From positions 1-57,870 of the forward strand of contig CAUDXH010000013.1 in NCBI GenBank assembly GCA_958453305.1: DNA of 57,870 nucleotides, in the 5' to 3' direction. The DNA comes from an uncultured Bacteroides sp. (GTDB taxonomy: Bacteria; Bacteroidota; Bacteroidia; Bacteroidales; Bacteroidaceae). A program made the translations under genes and the position numbers. Position 1 is the first letter of the stretch. Every line of letters starts with the position of its first letter. This document shows positions 24,593 through 34,446 of the stretch, in pieces. The notes under the pieces are model-generated. The model did no database searches and was not told where the DNA came from. It was given only the letters and a program-made list of their open reading frames with translations.

Positions 24593-26071
24593 ATGTCACA
24601 GAGTTCACGCCAGGTGCAAACACAGGCACAGCAGCAGGTTCAGACCTTGTCTCCTCAACAAATACTGGTTGTCAAGTTGCTGGAACTTCCTACTCTTGAG
24701 TTGGAAGAACGTATTCATGCCGAGTTGTTGGATAATCCGGCTTTAGAGGAAGGAAAAGAAACCGGTGAAAACGTGGATGAGGCAGATGATTCTTTTGGCT
24801 CAGCGGATGAGGAAACATCGGGGGCTGATTATGAAGAAGACTTGTCGTTAGGTGATTACCGGACGGAAGACGATATACCAGACTATAAGCTGCAGGAAAA
24901 CAACCGTTCGATGAATGAAAAGCCGGAGGAGATTCCTTTTTCGGACAGTGTTTCTTTTTATGAAACGCTGAAAGAACAGCTGGATATGCAGGACTTGACT
25001 CCAGAAGAAAAGCAACTGGGAGAATACCTGATTGGCTCGCTGGATGATGACGGGCTGCTTCGTAAATCAATCGATACGCTGATTGATGAACTGGCTATTT
25101 ATCAGGGAGTTTATTCTTCTCCTGAGGAAGTGGAGCATGTCTTGTCGGTGATTCAGGATTTTGACCCGGCGGGAATCGGTGCACGCAGCTTGCAGGAATG
25201 CCTGTTGCTACAGATTCAGCGAAAAGAAAATTCACCGCTGAAGCAGATAGAATATGATATTATCAGCCGGTGCTGTGATGAGTTTACCAAAAAGAATAAG
25301 GAGAAGATAATCCAGAAACTGGGTATCTCAGAAGAGCAGTATAATGAGGCTACGTCGGAACTGACCAAACTGAACCCTCGTCCGGGAAGTTCGTTGGGCG
25401 AGGCGATGGGAAAGAATTTGCAGCAGATTATTCCCGACTTTATTGTAGAAACGGAAGACGATGGCAGCATCAGCTTAAATCTGAATAACCGGAATGTCCC
25501 GGAACTGCGCCTGAGCCGTGAGTTTACCGAAATGCTCGATGAGCATACGCGTAACCGGAGCAATCAGAGTAAAGAGTCGAAAGATGCCTTGATGTTTTTG
25601 AAGCAGAAAGTAGATGCCGCGCAAGGATTTATTAATGCGGTCAAGCAACGTCAGCACACCTTGCTCAGCACCATGCAGGCTATTATTGACTTGCAGCGTC
25701 CGTTTTTTCTGGAGGGCGATGAATCGCTGTTGCGCCCGATGATTTTGAAAGATGTGGCTGAGCGTGCTGCATTGGATATCTCTACGGTTTCGCGCGTGAG
25801 CAACAGCAAATACGTACAGACTAATTACGGCATTTATTCACTGAAATTCTTCTTCAGTGACGGTTATACCACGGAGAGCGGGGAGGAACTTTCTGTACGT
25901 GAAATCAAGCGTATCCTCAAAGAGTGTGTCGACAATGAAAATAAAGATAAACCTTATACGGATGATGAGTTGGCTGAAATGCTGAAAACAAAGGGCTATC
26001 CGATAGCCCGGCGTACGGTCGCAAAATATCGTCAGCAGCTGAATATCCCTGTAGCACGTTTAAGAAGATGA
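24593..26071 (+). CDS. rpoN: RNA polymerase sigma-54 factor
   Basis: 492 aa, normal for the family. Region I is Gln- and Leu-rich (QQVQTLSPQQILVVKLLELP), region II is strongly acidic (about residues 55-110), then the core-binding domain, the helix-turn-helix with DISTVSRVSNSKYVQT, and the C-terminal RpoN box ARRTVAKYR. It directs RNA polymerase to -24/-12 promoters and needs an enhancer-binding ATPase. None of the other genes in the window shows an obvious sigma-54 promoter or activator. Confidence 0.96.
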   Translation: MSQSSRQVQTQAQQQVQTLSPQQILVVKLLELPTLELEERIHAELLDNPALEEGKETGENVDEADDSFGSADEETSGADYEEDLSLGDYRTEDDIPDYKLQENNRSMNEKPEEIPFSDSVSFYETLKEQLDMQDLTPEEKQLGEYLIGSLDDDGLLRKSIDTLIDELAIYQGVYSSPEEVEHVLSVIQDFDPAGIGARSLQECLLLQIQRKENSPLKQIEYDIISRCCDEFTKKNKEKIIQKLGISEEQYNEATSELTKLNPRPGSSLGEAMGKNLQQIIPDFIVETEDDGSISLNLNNRNVPELRLSREFTEMLDEHTRNRSNQSKESKDALMFLKQKVDAAQGFINAVKQRQHTLLSTMQAIIDLQRPFFLEGDESLLRPMILKDVAERAALDISTVSRVSNSKYVQTNYGIYSLKFFFSDGYTTESGEELSVREIKRILKECVDNENKDKPYTDDELAEMLKTKGYPIARRTVAKYRQQLNIPVARLRR

Positions 26072-26754
26072 TGGAAGAAACGAATATTCCCGACCAGTTG
26101 ACTTATCATGAGCCTGAACGAAGTTCGGGTAATGACAGCTCTGAAGGTAAGCTGTTTATGGCTTCCCGGATTGTTTCGGCTGTATTTACCCCGTTTATGG
26201 TGCCTTTCGTGGCTTTTTGTTTATTGTTTTTCTTTACTTATCTGCGTATCATGCCTTTTGCCTATAAAATGACCGTATTGGCACTGGTTTATTGTTTTAC
26301 CATCTTAATGCCGATGCTTGGTATTTATTTATTCCAGAAGGTGAACGGATGGGGAATCCGTGAATTAGGGCATCGTGAAAAGCGTTTTATTCCTTACGGG
26401 ATGACCATACTGAGCTATATGGCTTGCCTGTTGACGATGTATCGCATTCACTTGCCGCGGTATATGAGCGGTATCATTGTGGCGGCATTGATTTGTATGT
26501 TGCTTTGTACGCTGATTAATACAAAGTGGAAAATCAGCACGCACATGGCAAGCAGTGGAATGATGGTAGGAGGACTTCTCTCTTACAGCTTTATTTTTCA
26601 GTTTAATCCGATTGTTTGGCTCTGTGGTTTCATCTTGCTTTCAGGAATGTTAGGCTCAGCCCGGATTATCGTACGTCAGCACACGTTAAATGAAGTTGGC
26701 GGAGGTTTTTTTGTGGGTTTGTTTTGTGGTATCATTGGAATTTTGTTTATTTGA
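26068..26754 (+). CDS. PAP2-like (phosphatidic acid phosphatase type 2) membrane protein
   Basis: 228 aa, six or so helices. The segment KWKISTHMAS followed by GSARIIVRQHTLNEVGGG matches the second and third parts of the PAP2 phosphatase motif (SxxH and SRxxxxxHxxxD), with Asn-Glu in place of Asp, so activity is uncertain. The start overlaps the rpoN stop (ATGATG), indicating co-transcription. Likely substrates would be lipid or isoprenoid phosphates. Confidence 0.72.
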   Translation: MMEETNIPDQLTYHEPERSSGNDSSEGKLFMASRIVSAVFTPFMVPFVAFCLLFFFTYLRIMPFAYKMTVLALVYCFTILMPMLGIYLFQKVNGWGIRELGHREKRFIPYGMTILSYMACLLTMYRIHLPRYMSGIIVAALICMLLCTLINTKWKISTHMASSGMMVGGLLSYSFIFQFNPIVWLCGFILLSGMLGSARIIVRQHTLNEVGGGFFVGLFCGIIGILFI

Positions 26755-26857
26755 ATTTTATTATGAAGTGATGGTCAATAATGGTTCTGTCTTGAAATAG
26801 GTTGGTACCAGATCAGACTTTTTTAATTAAAACATTAACCTTATAAATTAAAAACTT

Positions 26858-27238
26858 ATGAATTTCCCAACCAATGTAAAGTACACCAGCGAACACGAAT
26901 GGATTCGTATGGAAGGCGAAGAGGCTTATGTAGGTATTACTGATTATGCTCAAGACCAATTAGGCGATATCGTATTTGTTGATGTAACTGCTGAGGGCGA
27001 AACCTTGGAACAAGGTGAAGTCTTCGGAACGATTGAAGTAGTGAAAACTGTATCCGATCTTTTCTTGCCTGTGGGTGGAGAAGTGTTGGAGATTAATCCG
27101 GCATTAGAGGAAAATCCGGAACTGGTAAACAAAGACCCGTATGGCGAAGGATGGTTGATCCGTATCCGCCCTACTGATTTGAGTCAACTGGACGGACTGA
27201 TGGATGCCGAAGCATATAAACAAATTATTAACGAGTGA
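26858..27238 (+). CDS. gcvH: Glycine cleavage system H protein
   Basis: 126 aa, full length. The lipoyl-accepting Lys63 lies in GTIEVVKTVSDLFLPV, and the N-terminus YTSEHEWIRMEG is typical. The protein carries the aminomethyl group between the P, T and L proteins of glycine cleavage, none of which are nearby. It is followed by purE and ispG in the same direction. Confidence 0.97.
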   Translation: MNFPTNVKYTSEHEWIRMEGEEAYVGITDYAQDQLGDIVFVDVTAEGETLEQGEVFGTIEVVKTVSDLFLPVGGEVLEINPALEENPELVNKDPYGEGWLIRIRPTDLSQLDGLMDAEAYKQIINE

Positions 27239-27341
27239 ATTTGAGTTTTGGGGTTAGTTGGTTTTTAGGATAGGATAACTGACAGGCTTAAAAACGCAAG
27301 AACTTGAAAACTCAAAAACTGACAAACTTAAAAACTTGAAC

Positions 27342-27851
27342 ATGAAACCTATTGTAAGTATCATCATGGGCAGTACTTCCGACCTTCCTGTAATGGAAAA
27401 GGCGGCTAAACTGCTTGACGAAATGCAAGTCCCTTTTGAGATGAATGCACTTTCAGCTCATCGTACTCCTGCTGAAGTGGAATCTTTTGCAAAAGGAGCT
27501 GCTGACCGAGGTATAAAGGTTATTATTGCTGCTGCCGGAATGGCGGCTGCATTGCCGGGAGTGATTGCGGCGAACACCACATTGCCAGTGATTGGAGTTC
27601 CGGTAAAAGGTTCTGTACTCGACGGTGTGGATGCGCTTTATTCTATTATACAGATGCCTCCCGGAATACCGGTTGCTACTGTAGCGATTAATGGAGCAAT
27701 GAATGCAGCAATTCTGGCTGTACAGATGTTGGCGCTTGCTGATGCAGACCTTGCACAGAAATTTGCAGCCTATAAGGAAGGTTTGAAGAATAAAATCGTA
27801 AAAGCGAATGAAGAGCTGAAAGAAGTTAAATACACTTACAAGACAAATTAA
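27342..27851 (+). CDS. purE: N5-carboxyaminoimidazole ribonucleotide mutase
   Basis: 169 aa. GSTSDLPVMEKA binds phosphate and SAHRTP carries the catalytic His, both standard for class I PurE. It converts N5-CAIR to CAIR in purine synthesis. I start at ATG 27342 (MKPIVSIIMGS); a TTG two codons earlier is less likely. The stop overlaps the ispG start by one base (TAATG). Confidence 0.97.
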   Translation: MKPIVSIIMGSTSDLPVMEKAAKLLDEMQVPFEMNALSAHRTPAEVESFAKGAADRGIKVIIAAAGMAAALPGVIAANTTLPVIGVPVKGSVLDGVDALYSIIQMPPGIPVATVAINGAMNAAILAVQMLALADADLAQKFAAYKEGLKNKIVKANEELKEVKYTYKTN

Positions 27852-29695
27852 TGGATTACTTCAATTATTCCCGCCGACAAGCGGACGAAGTATATGTTGG
27901 CGCCACTCCTATGGGTGGCGCTAATCCTATACGTATACAAAGTATGACCAATACGGTCACAATGGATACGGAGGCTTGCATTGAGCAGGCTAAACGTATT
28001 ATTGATGCAGGGGGTGAATATGTGCGCCTGACTACACAGGGTGTGCGTGAGGCTGAAAATATGAAAAATATTAATATAGGTCTCCGCTCGCAAGGTTACA
28101 ATACGCCGTTGGTGGCAGATGTGCATTTTAATCCGAAAGTGGCAGAGGTGGCTGCGCTGTATGCTGAGAAAGTGCGGATTAATCCGGGTAATTATGTGGA
28201 TGCTGCCCGTACGTTCAAGAAACTGGAATATACCGATGAGGAGTATGCCCAGGAAATCCAGAAAATAAGGGAACGCTTTGTTCCTTTTCTGAATATTTGT
28301 AAGCAGAATCATACAGCTATCCGTATCGGGGTAAATCATGGTTCGCTTTCCGACCGCATCATGTCTCGTTATGGCGATACTCCGGAAGGAATGGTAGAAT
28401 CGTGTATGGAGTTCTTACGTATCTGTGTGGAAGAGCATTTTACCAATGTGGTGATTTCTATCAAGGCTTCAAATACCGTGGTGATGGTGAAAACCGTACG
28501 TCTGCTGGCTGAACAGATGGAGAAGGAGGGAATGGCTTTTCCTCTGCATCTGGGTGTAACAGAAGCCGGTGACGGGGAAGACGGACGTATCAAATCGGCA
28601 TTGGGTATCGGGGCTTTGTTATCGGATGGCTTGGGAGATACCATCCGGGTTTCTCTCAGTGAGGCGCCGGAGGCGGAAATTCCCGTTGCCCGTAAACTGG
28701 TGGATTATGTGCTGGAACGGCAGAATCATCCCTACATTCCGGGGGCAGAAGCTGCAGAGTTTTGTTATACGAATCCGGTTCGACGGACCACTGTAGCCGT
28801 GCATAATATAGGAGGTTCGCACCAGCCTGTAGTAATTTCGGCTCGTCTGGATAAGAACATGGAGGTGAATGAACAGTTTAAGCCCGATTATATTTACTGC
28901 GGTCAGAGCTTACCCGAAGTGCGCAGAGAGGATGTGGCTTATATTGTGGATGCGAACGTATGGGATGGAACTGCCAATACGTATCCGGCGTTTAATTATC
29001 AGCAACTGGTTGAGCTGCATCATTGTCAGGCTTCGCTGAAATTCCTTTTTACACCTTATATGGGGCTCAATGAGGAAGCGATGGCTTGCTTGCATTTTCA
29101 TCCGGAAGTAGTCATTGTAGCTCAAAGTAATCATCCGAACCGTTTAGGGGAATTCCGGGGTATTGTGCATCAGCTGATGGTGCAGGAACTTGGCAATCCG
29201 GTTGTTTTCTTCCAGTTGTATCAAGAAACGGTGTTGGAGGACTTACAAATCAAATCGGCTGCTGATATGGGGGCTTTGCTGTTCGATGGTTTCTGCGATG
29301 GAATCTTGCTTTATAATCATGGAGGCGCGATTGCGGATGTAAAAGTGGATGAAACGGCATTCGGTATCCTACAGGCAGGACGTGTGCGCATTTCAAAGAC
29401 AGAGTACATTTCTTGTCCGGGATGTGGCCGTACGCTGTATAATTTGGAATCGACGATTGCTCGTATAAAGAAAGCTACTTCTCATTTGAAAGGCTTGAAA
29501 ATTGGTATTATGGGCTGTATCGTAAACGGTCCGGGAGAAATGGCTGATGCCGATTATGGCTACGTAGGAGCCGGAAGAGGAAAAATCAGCCTTTACAAGC
29601 AGAAGGAGTGTATCGAAAAGAATATTCCTGAAGACCAGGCTGTGGAAAAACTGATTGAACTGATCAAGGCAAACGGTGACTATCAGGAGCGTTAA
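27851..29695 (+). CDS. ispG: 4-hydroxy-3-methylbut-2-enyl diphosphate synthase (flavodoxin/ferredoxin)
   Basis: 614 aa. The length marks the three-domain form found in Bacteroidetes, chlamydiae and plants, with an inserted domain between the TIM barrel and the iron-sulfur domain. The cluster Cys residues are in SCPGCGRTLYN and GCIVNGPGE near the C-terminus. It makes HMBPP in the MEP isoprenoid pathway. Translationally coupled to purE. Confidence 0.97.
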   Translation: MDYFNYSRRQADEVYVGATPMGGANPIRIQSMTNTVTMDTEACIEQAKRIIDAGGEYVRLTTQGVREAENMKNINIGLRSQGYNTPLVADVHFNPKVAEVAALYAEKVRINPGNYVDAARTFKKLEYTDEEYAQEIQKIRERFVPFLNICKQNHTAIRIGVNHGSLSDRIMSRYGDTPEGMVESCMEFLRICVEEHFTNVVISIKASNTVVMVKTVRLLAEQMEKEGMAFPLHLGVTEAGDGEDGRIKSALGIGALLSDGLGDTIRVSLSEAPEAEIPVARKLVDYVLERQNHPYIPGAEAAEFCYTNPVRRTTVAVHNIGGSHQPVVISARLDKNMEVNEQFKPDYIYCGQSLPEVRREDVAYIVDANVWDGTANTYPAFNYQQLVELHHCQASLKFLFTPYMGLNEEAMACLHFHPEVVIVAQSNHPNRLGEFRGIVHQLMVQELGNPVVFFQLYQETVLEDLQIKSAADMGALLFDGFCDGILLYNHGGAIADVKVDETAFGILQAGRVRISKTEYISCPGCGRTLYNLESTIARIKKATSHLKGLKIGIMGCIVNGPGEMADADYGYVGAGRGKISLYKQKECIEKNIPEDQAVEKLIELIKANGDYQER

Positions 29696-29716
29696 TCAGC
29701 GTCATGAAATAAGTAA

Positions 29717-29772
29717 GGCACAAAAGACAGTAAAGCAGTTAGCTTCGTACACTGTTCTTTTGTGCCTTTGTT
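29717..29772. terminator. Bidirectional terminator between ispG and ribF
   Basis: GGCACAAAAGACAGT (29717-29731) pairs with ACTGTTCTTTTGTGCC (29751-29766) with one bulge, followed by a T-rich tail on the plus strand. It sits between convergent genes. Confidence 0.8.
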
Positions 29773-29801
29773 TTTATTCCTTAGCTTGGCTTTAAATTGC
29801 T

Positions 29802-30731
29802 TCAAACTCGGTTGCCGAGGATTCGGATAACGGTATCTTTATCTTGATTCAGCTGAGAAATCAGTGCATTGACAGACTCAAACTTCTGCTCTCTGCGGAT
29901 TCGTTCCATAAACTCGATGCGTATCTGTTTGTGATAAATGTCTCCGGAGAAATCGATGATATATACTTCAATGCTTCGGTTGTCTCCGTTATGAACCGTG
30001 GGACGGTAGCCGATGTTGAGCATTCCCATATAGCGGACTTCGTCGATATAGACATAAACGGCATAGACTCCTTCTGCCGGAATCAGTTTGTTCGAGCAGG
30101 AAGGTTGCAGGTTCGCGGTAGGAAAGCCCATCTTGCGTCCCATCTTATATCCGTCGATGACGGTTCCGTCTAAGAAATAGCGGTAGCTTAAATAATGGTT
30201 GGCTTCTGCAATCTCTCCGTTATTTAATAAATTACGTATGACGGAGGAGCTGACCGATACTCCGTCTTCCACTAAAGCACGTGCTTGAGTCACTTCAATA
30301 CCTAACTCTGCTCCGTAGCGGCAGTAATCTTTGAACGTTTCTGTGCGGTTATGTCCGAACCGGTGGTCATAACCGATGACTAATGCACAGACATTATAAC
30401 GCTCGTGCAGTAGTTTCATGAATTCATAAGCCGAGAGCTTAGACAGCTCACGGGTAAACGACATCATGAGGCAGTAATCTACTTGAAGTGTTTGTATCAG
30501 CGCTTCTTTTTGCGGAAGGCAGGAAAGAAGCTGAGGCTGATAGTCGCTTTGCATTACTTGACGTGGATGAACCGGAAATGTAATCAACGTCGTATGCAGA
30601 CCTTTTTCCTGTCCTATTTGGGTTACTTGGCGGATAAGATAGCGATGTCCCCGGTGTACTCCATCGAAACATCCGATAGTAGCTACACAGGGGGGAAGCG
30701 TGTTTTTTATGTCATCGGTAATAAATTGCAT
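29802..30731 (-). CDS. ribF: Bifunctional riboflavin kinase/FAD synthetase
   Basis: 309 aa. N-terminal nucleotidyltransferase domain with GCFDGVHRGHRYL (the HxGH motif), and a C-terminal riboflavin kinase domain with GRKMGFPTANL and NIGYRPTV. It makes FMN and then FAD from riboflavin. It follows the HAD gene by 12 bp in a minus-strand operon with the P-type ATPase. Confidence 0.95.
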   Translation of the reverse strand: MQFITDDIKNTLPPCVATIGCFDGVHRGHRYLIRQVTQIGQEKGLHTTLITFPVHPRQVMQSDYQPQLLSCLPQKEALIQTLQVDYCLMMSFTRELSKLSAYEFMKLLHERYNVCALVIGYDHRFGHNRTETFKDYCRYGAELGIEVTQARALVEDGVSVSSSVIRNLLNNGEIAEANHYLSYRYFLDGTVIDGYKMGRKMGFPTANLQPSCSNKLIPAEGVYAVYVYIDEVRYMGMLNIGYRPTVHNGDNRSIEVYIIDFSGDIYHKQIRIEFMERIRREQKFESVNALISQLNQDKDTVIRILGNRV

Positions 30732-30743
30732 TCAGTTTCTGAT

Positions 30744-31358
30744 TTATTTAAACAGCTGTGACAAGTCAGTTCCGGGAATGTAATAGGCTGCATGCATGCC
30801 TGTTGAGGCAGCTGCCTGACAGTTAGCTTCATTATCGTCAATAAACAAAGTTTCTTCGGGAAGCAATGCTGCTTCACGTAATGCCGTGCGGAAAATCTCC
30901 GGATTCGGTTTTGCCAGATGCATACGATAAGAAAGGAAGATTTGTTTGAAGCAATTTTTTAAATCTTGACCTTCGTAGCGGAAAGCATAGGCAGAACCAT
31001 AATTCCAATGCAGTTCATTGGTATTGCTCAGCAGGTACAGGTTATACTGTTTGCTTAATTCGTTGAGTAGGCGAAGCTTTTCTTCGGGGATGCGCACAAG
31101 CTCTCTGTTCCATGCATGGTCGATAACTTCATCAGTTAATGCCTGTCCGCTACGGCGGCGGATTTCCTCCCGGAACTCCGCTGTTGTCATTTCACCGCAT
31201 TCATAGGTATGGAAGAAGCCTGCTTCGTTTGTTCCGGTAAGTAACTGCCGGATGTCATTGATTCCTGCCTGTTCGAAAGCCTGCAGGCACCCCTTCATGT
31301 CAAGGTCAATCAGTACTCCTCCCCAGTCAAAAATAATATTTCGGATAGAATGATTCAT
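30744..31358 (-). CDS. HAD-superfamily phosphatase (HAD-IA)
   Basis: 204 aa. Motif I is IIFDWGGVLIDLD, with Asp as nucleophile but Gly where the second acidic residue often lies, as in the YihX-like group of HAD phosphatases. Motif II is LLSNTNE, and motifs III/IV are LAKPNPEIF and LFIDDNEANC. YihX-like members act on sugar phosphates; the substrate here is not clear. It is 4 bp after the ATPase gene. Confidence 0.88.
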   Translation of the reverse strand: MNHSIRNIIFDWGGVLIDLDMKGCLQAFEQAGINDIRQLLTGTNEAGFFHTYECGEMTTAEFREEIRRRSGQALTDEVIDHAWNRELVRIPEEKLRLLNELSKQYNLYLLSNTNELHWNYGSAYAFRYEGQDLKNCFKQIFLSYRMHLAKPNPEIFRTALREAALLPEETLFIDDNEANCQAAASTGMHAAYYIPGTDLSQLFK

Positions 31359-31362
31359 GGTT

Positions 31363-33987
31363 TTATCTTTTTAGTCGTTTGATACCTCTTCCTATTTCTC
31401 CAATCCACAACACGAAGGATGTGCCTCCGATGATGTAGAGCCATTCGGTCAGCGGAAGAGGTTCGGTGCGGAATACCTTTCCTCCGAAGGTGACAATAAT
31501 AAACTGTCCTGCCAGAATGATGACAGCCACACTGAGCATACCCATTGCATGTCGGGCATCTTTGAAGATAGAGTGGCTCGTACCGAAGACACTGGCATTA
31601 AACAGGTTCCAGAATTGAAGCATGACGAATATTGTAAAGAAAATGGTCAGATGGTGGGTGGTCATGCCTTCCGGGAGTGAATTGAAATAAGACAATATGC
31701 CCATCAAAATGGCAAGGAATCCGATACCCACTCCGAATATATTATTCCGCATGGCGGGAGTAATAATAAAATCACTCTGCCTACGCGGCTTTTCATTCAT
31801 TACATCCATGCTGGGTGAAATGGAAGCCAGTGCCATGGCAGCAAAGGTGTCCATAATCAAGTTTACCCAAAGCATTTGGGTAACCGTAAGTGGAAGGTCT
31901 GTTCCAAAGAATGCCCCTAACAAAACGCTCAGCAGAGCAACGACGTTGATGGTAAGCTGGAAGACGATGAATCGCTGAATATTCTTATAGAGTGAACGTC
32001 CCCACATCACTGCGGTAGCGATGCTATGGAAGGAGTCGTCAAGCAAGGTAATGTCGCTGGCTTCTTTAGCAACAGAGGTACCTGTTCCCATTGACAAGCC
32101 AACTTGTGCATGGTTGAGTGCCGGGGCATCGTTGGTACCGTCACCCGTAACAGCTACTACGGCTCCTTTCTGCTGGAGCAGCTGCACCAGACGTTGTTTG
32201 TCCATCGGACGTGCGCGGCTCATTACTTTCAGGTCGAGTACACGGTCGAGTGCTTCTTCGTCGCTTAATGCAGCAAAGTCTACTCCGGTGATGCGGTTGC
32301 GTTCCGTATCTTCCGGTTTCCACAAGCCAATCTGCCGTGCGATTTCAGTAGCCGTCCCCGGAGTATCACCTGTAACAATCTTCACACCGATACCAGCCGA
32401 CTGGCATTTCTTAACCGCATCGGGAACATCCGTACGGATAGGATCACTGATGGCAAAGATACCCAGGAATGTCATACCTCCTTCATTGACCAGTTCGGCA
32501 CAATCTTCTGAAGCTCCTTCCGGAATATAGCGGTAAGCCAGTCCGAGGGTACGCATTGCTTTGTTCTGATAAGTAAGCAGCTGTTCGTTGTACTGCTTGA
32601 TTTGCTCTTCGGCAAGATTACACTTCTGCATAACGATTTCGGGAGCTCCTTTAATATACAGCACGCGTTTTTTCTGAATCGGTGAGTTGACTAAAGTTGC
32701 CATATACTTACGTTCGGTAGAGAAAGTAAGCTGGTTGATTACAGAAGCCTGCTCGCGCAACTTCATATAGTCTGTTCCTTTTCCGTTCAGCCAGAGCAGC
32801 AGAGCGATTTCGGTAGGATTACCCACTCCGGAGGGTTTTTCCCCTTCAGCTTTTTCCTCAAGGAAAGCAGTTGAGTTTGCTGCAATGCTCTCAGCTATCA
32901 GTTCTGGCTGATTTTCATCCACTTGTGCCTCATATACTTGCATCAGGTTTTGGGTTAGTGTTCCTGTTTTATCTGTACAGATAACCGTAATTGCACCCAT
33001 GGTTTCGCAGGCATGCATTTTGCGTACCAGATTGTTGGTCTTCAGCATACGGCGCATGTTGAGTGCAAGGCTGAGCGTAACACTCATCGGCAATCCTTCG
33101 GGTACGGCAACTACAATCAGTGTAACTGCCATCATGAAGTATTTTAATACGATACGGGCAATGTCGAGCCACTGATGCCAGTCGGTTATTTGAGTTACAC
33201 TGAGGTAAGCGTATAAATCTTTGCTGGTGAAGATGATAAATGTAAGTCCGGCAATCGTGAATCCTGCTTTTCCAATGAGATTAGCCAGTTTGGTAAGCTG
33301 TAGGTTCAGCGGAGTCTGTTCCATGCTTTGTTCCGTAGCTTGCCGAGCCACTTTCCCGATTTCGGTAGCGTCTCCCACCCGTTCTACAACCATCACCCCA
33401 TGTCCGTCGGTAACAGTTGTACCGCGCATCACGGTATTCGAAGGATAAGTAGCTTCTTCATCAAAGTGGGCTTCATCGGTTGTTTTGTTTACCATTAATT
33501 CTCCGGTAAGGCTCGATTCATTCACTTGCAGAGAAACAGCCTCAGTTAAGGTTCCGTCGGCAGGAATCTCTTCACCGGTATTAAGTATGACTACATCGCC
33601 TACCACTACATCCTTTCTCGGGATTTCACGGATTTTACCGTTACGTAAAACCGTAACCGGAGTTTCTTCACCTACCGCATTCAGCAAGTCGAATTTTTTA
33701 TTGGCGTCGTATTCAAAATAAAAACCGATACCTGTTGCAAGAAATATGGCAAAGAATATACCGATGGTCTCAGCATATTCATTTTCAATTATTGAGATAA
33801 TCAATGAAAAGACTGCTGCGATGAGCAATACACGGATAACCGGGTCTTGGAATTTTTCCAGATAAAGTTTCCACATAGAGGGACGTTTAGGAGGAGTCAG
33901 CAAGTTTGCTCCATGTTTTTGACGGCTCATGAGAACTTCCTGGTCAGTAAGTCCGGTCTGATAAGATTCGTTTGCTTTCTGTGACAT
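31363..33987 (-). CDS. Calcium-type P-type ATPase (PMCA/SERCA-like)
   Basis: I start at ATG 33987 (MSQKANESYQTGLTDQEV), giving 874 aa; an in-frame start 60 bp upstream would reach into the promoter. Actuator motif LTGE, phosphorylation site CTDKTGTLTQ, nucleotide-binding KGAPE, hinge TGDGTNDAPAL and ten predicted helices are all present. The PEGLPMSVTLSLA segment in helix 4 is typical of Ca2+ pumps. It likely exports calcium from the cytoplasm. First gene of a three-gene minus-strand operon. Confidence 0.93.
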   Translation of the reverse strand: MSQKANESYQTGLTDQEVLMSRQKHGANLLTPPKRPSMWKLYLEKFQDPVIRVLLIAAVFSLIISIIENEYAETIGIFFAIFLATGIGFYFEYDANKKFDLLNAVGEETPVTVLRNGKIREIPRKDVVVGDVVILNTGEEIPADGTLTEAVSLQVNESSLTGELMVNKTTDEAHFDEEATYPSNTVMRGTTVTDGHGVMVVERVGDATEIGKVARQATEQSMEQTPLNLQLTKLANLIGKAGFTIAGLTFIIFTSKDLYAYLSVTQITDWHQWLDIARIVLKYFMMAVTLIVVAVPEGLPMSVTLSLALNMRRMLKTNNLVRKMHACETMGAITVICTDKTGTLTQNLMQVYEAQVDENQPELIAESIAANSTAFLEEKAEGEKPSGVGNPTEIALLLWLNGKGTDYMKLREQASVINQLTFSTERKYMATLVNSPIQKKRVLYIKGAPEIVMQKCNLAEEQIKQYNEQLLTYQNKAMRTLGLAYRYIPEGASEDCAELVNEGGMTFLGIFAISDPIRTDVPDAVKKCQSAGIGVKIVTGDTPGTATEIARQIGLWKPEDTERNRITGVDFAALSDEEALDRVLDLKVMSRARPMDKQRLVQLLQQKGAVVAVTGDGTNDAPALNHAQVGLSMGTGTSVAKEASDITLLDDSFHSIATAVMWGRSLYKNIQRFIVFQLTINVVALLSVLLGAFFGTDLPLTVTQMLWVNLIMDTFAAMALASISPSMDVMNEKPRRQSDFIITPAMRNNIFGVGIGFLAILMGILSYFNSLPEGMTTHHLTIFFTIFVMLQFWNLFNASVFGTSHSIFKDARHAMGMLSVAVIILAGQFIIVTFGGKVFRTEPLPLTEWLYIIGGTSFVLWIGEIGRGIKRLKR

Positions 33988-34085
33988 AAGTCTAATTATT
34001 AAAATATTAAGTGACGCAAAAATACAATATATATTGGAAGAAGCCATCCGATTCGTTTTTTTTAATAAAATTTTCTGCCTAAATG

Positions 34086-34116
34086 TTGCAAGTCTCCTTA
34101 TAAACTATTACTTTTG
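34086..34116 (+). promoter_or_regulatory. Promoter of tRNA-Met
   Basis: TTG (34086-34088), 20 nt spacer, TACTTTTG (34109-34116). Transcription would start about 25 bp before the mature tRNA. Confidence 0.75.
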
Positions 34117-34145
34117 CACAAGTTTCTAAAAAGGGAAGAAACACC

Positions 34146-34219
34146 GGGCTTGTAGCTCAGTTGGTTAGAGCAACAGACTCATAATCTGGAGGTCCTTGGT
34201 TCAAGCCCAAGCTGGCCCA
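34146..34219 (+). tRNA. tRNA-Met (anticodon CAT)
   Basis: 74 nt, cloverleaf readable by eye: D arm with AGCTCAGTTGGTTAGAGC, anticodon loop CTCATAA, T arm with GGTTCAAGC. The acceptor stem has one T-T mismatch and wobble pairs. CCA is not encoded. A CAT anticodon can also mean tRNA-Ile2 (lysidine-modified); the body looks more like elongator Met. Confidence 0.9.
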
Positions 34220-34223
34220 CTTG

Positions 34224-34261
34224 AAAGAGGTTGTAACTGAATAGGTTGCAACCTCTTTTTT
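34224..34261 (+). terminator. Terminator of tRNA-Met
   Basis: AAAGAGGTTGTAAC (34224-34237) pairs with GTTGCAACCTCTTT (34245-34258) with one G-T pair, followed by more T residues. Confidence 0.9.
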
Positions 34262-34446
34262 CGTGTGTACTTTCGGTTGCGGGTTGCTGTCGGGGGGGAG
34301 ATCACTTTATCTTTCTTAAAGGCATTTTCGGGGGACGACAGGCAGCTGCAAAGTAGAAGCTCTGGTGGAAAAGTTGAAATGGTCTTCTTTGGAATCATGG
34401 AAATTATACTATATTTGTCTTTGATAAATTTAATAGAAAGCTAATT

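Noticed and set aside
33988..34047. Earlier start for the P-type ATPase at 34047
   Set aside because: The extra 20 residues read like untranslated DNA and the ATG at 33987 gives the normal family N-terminus.
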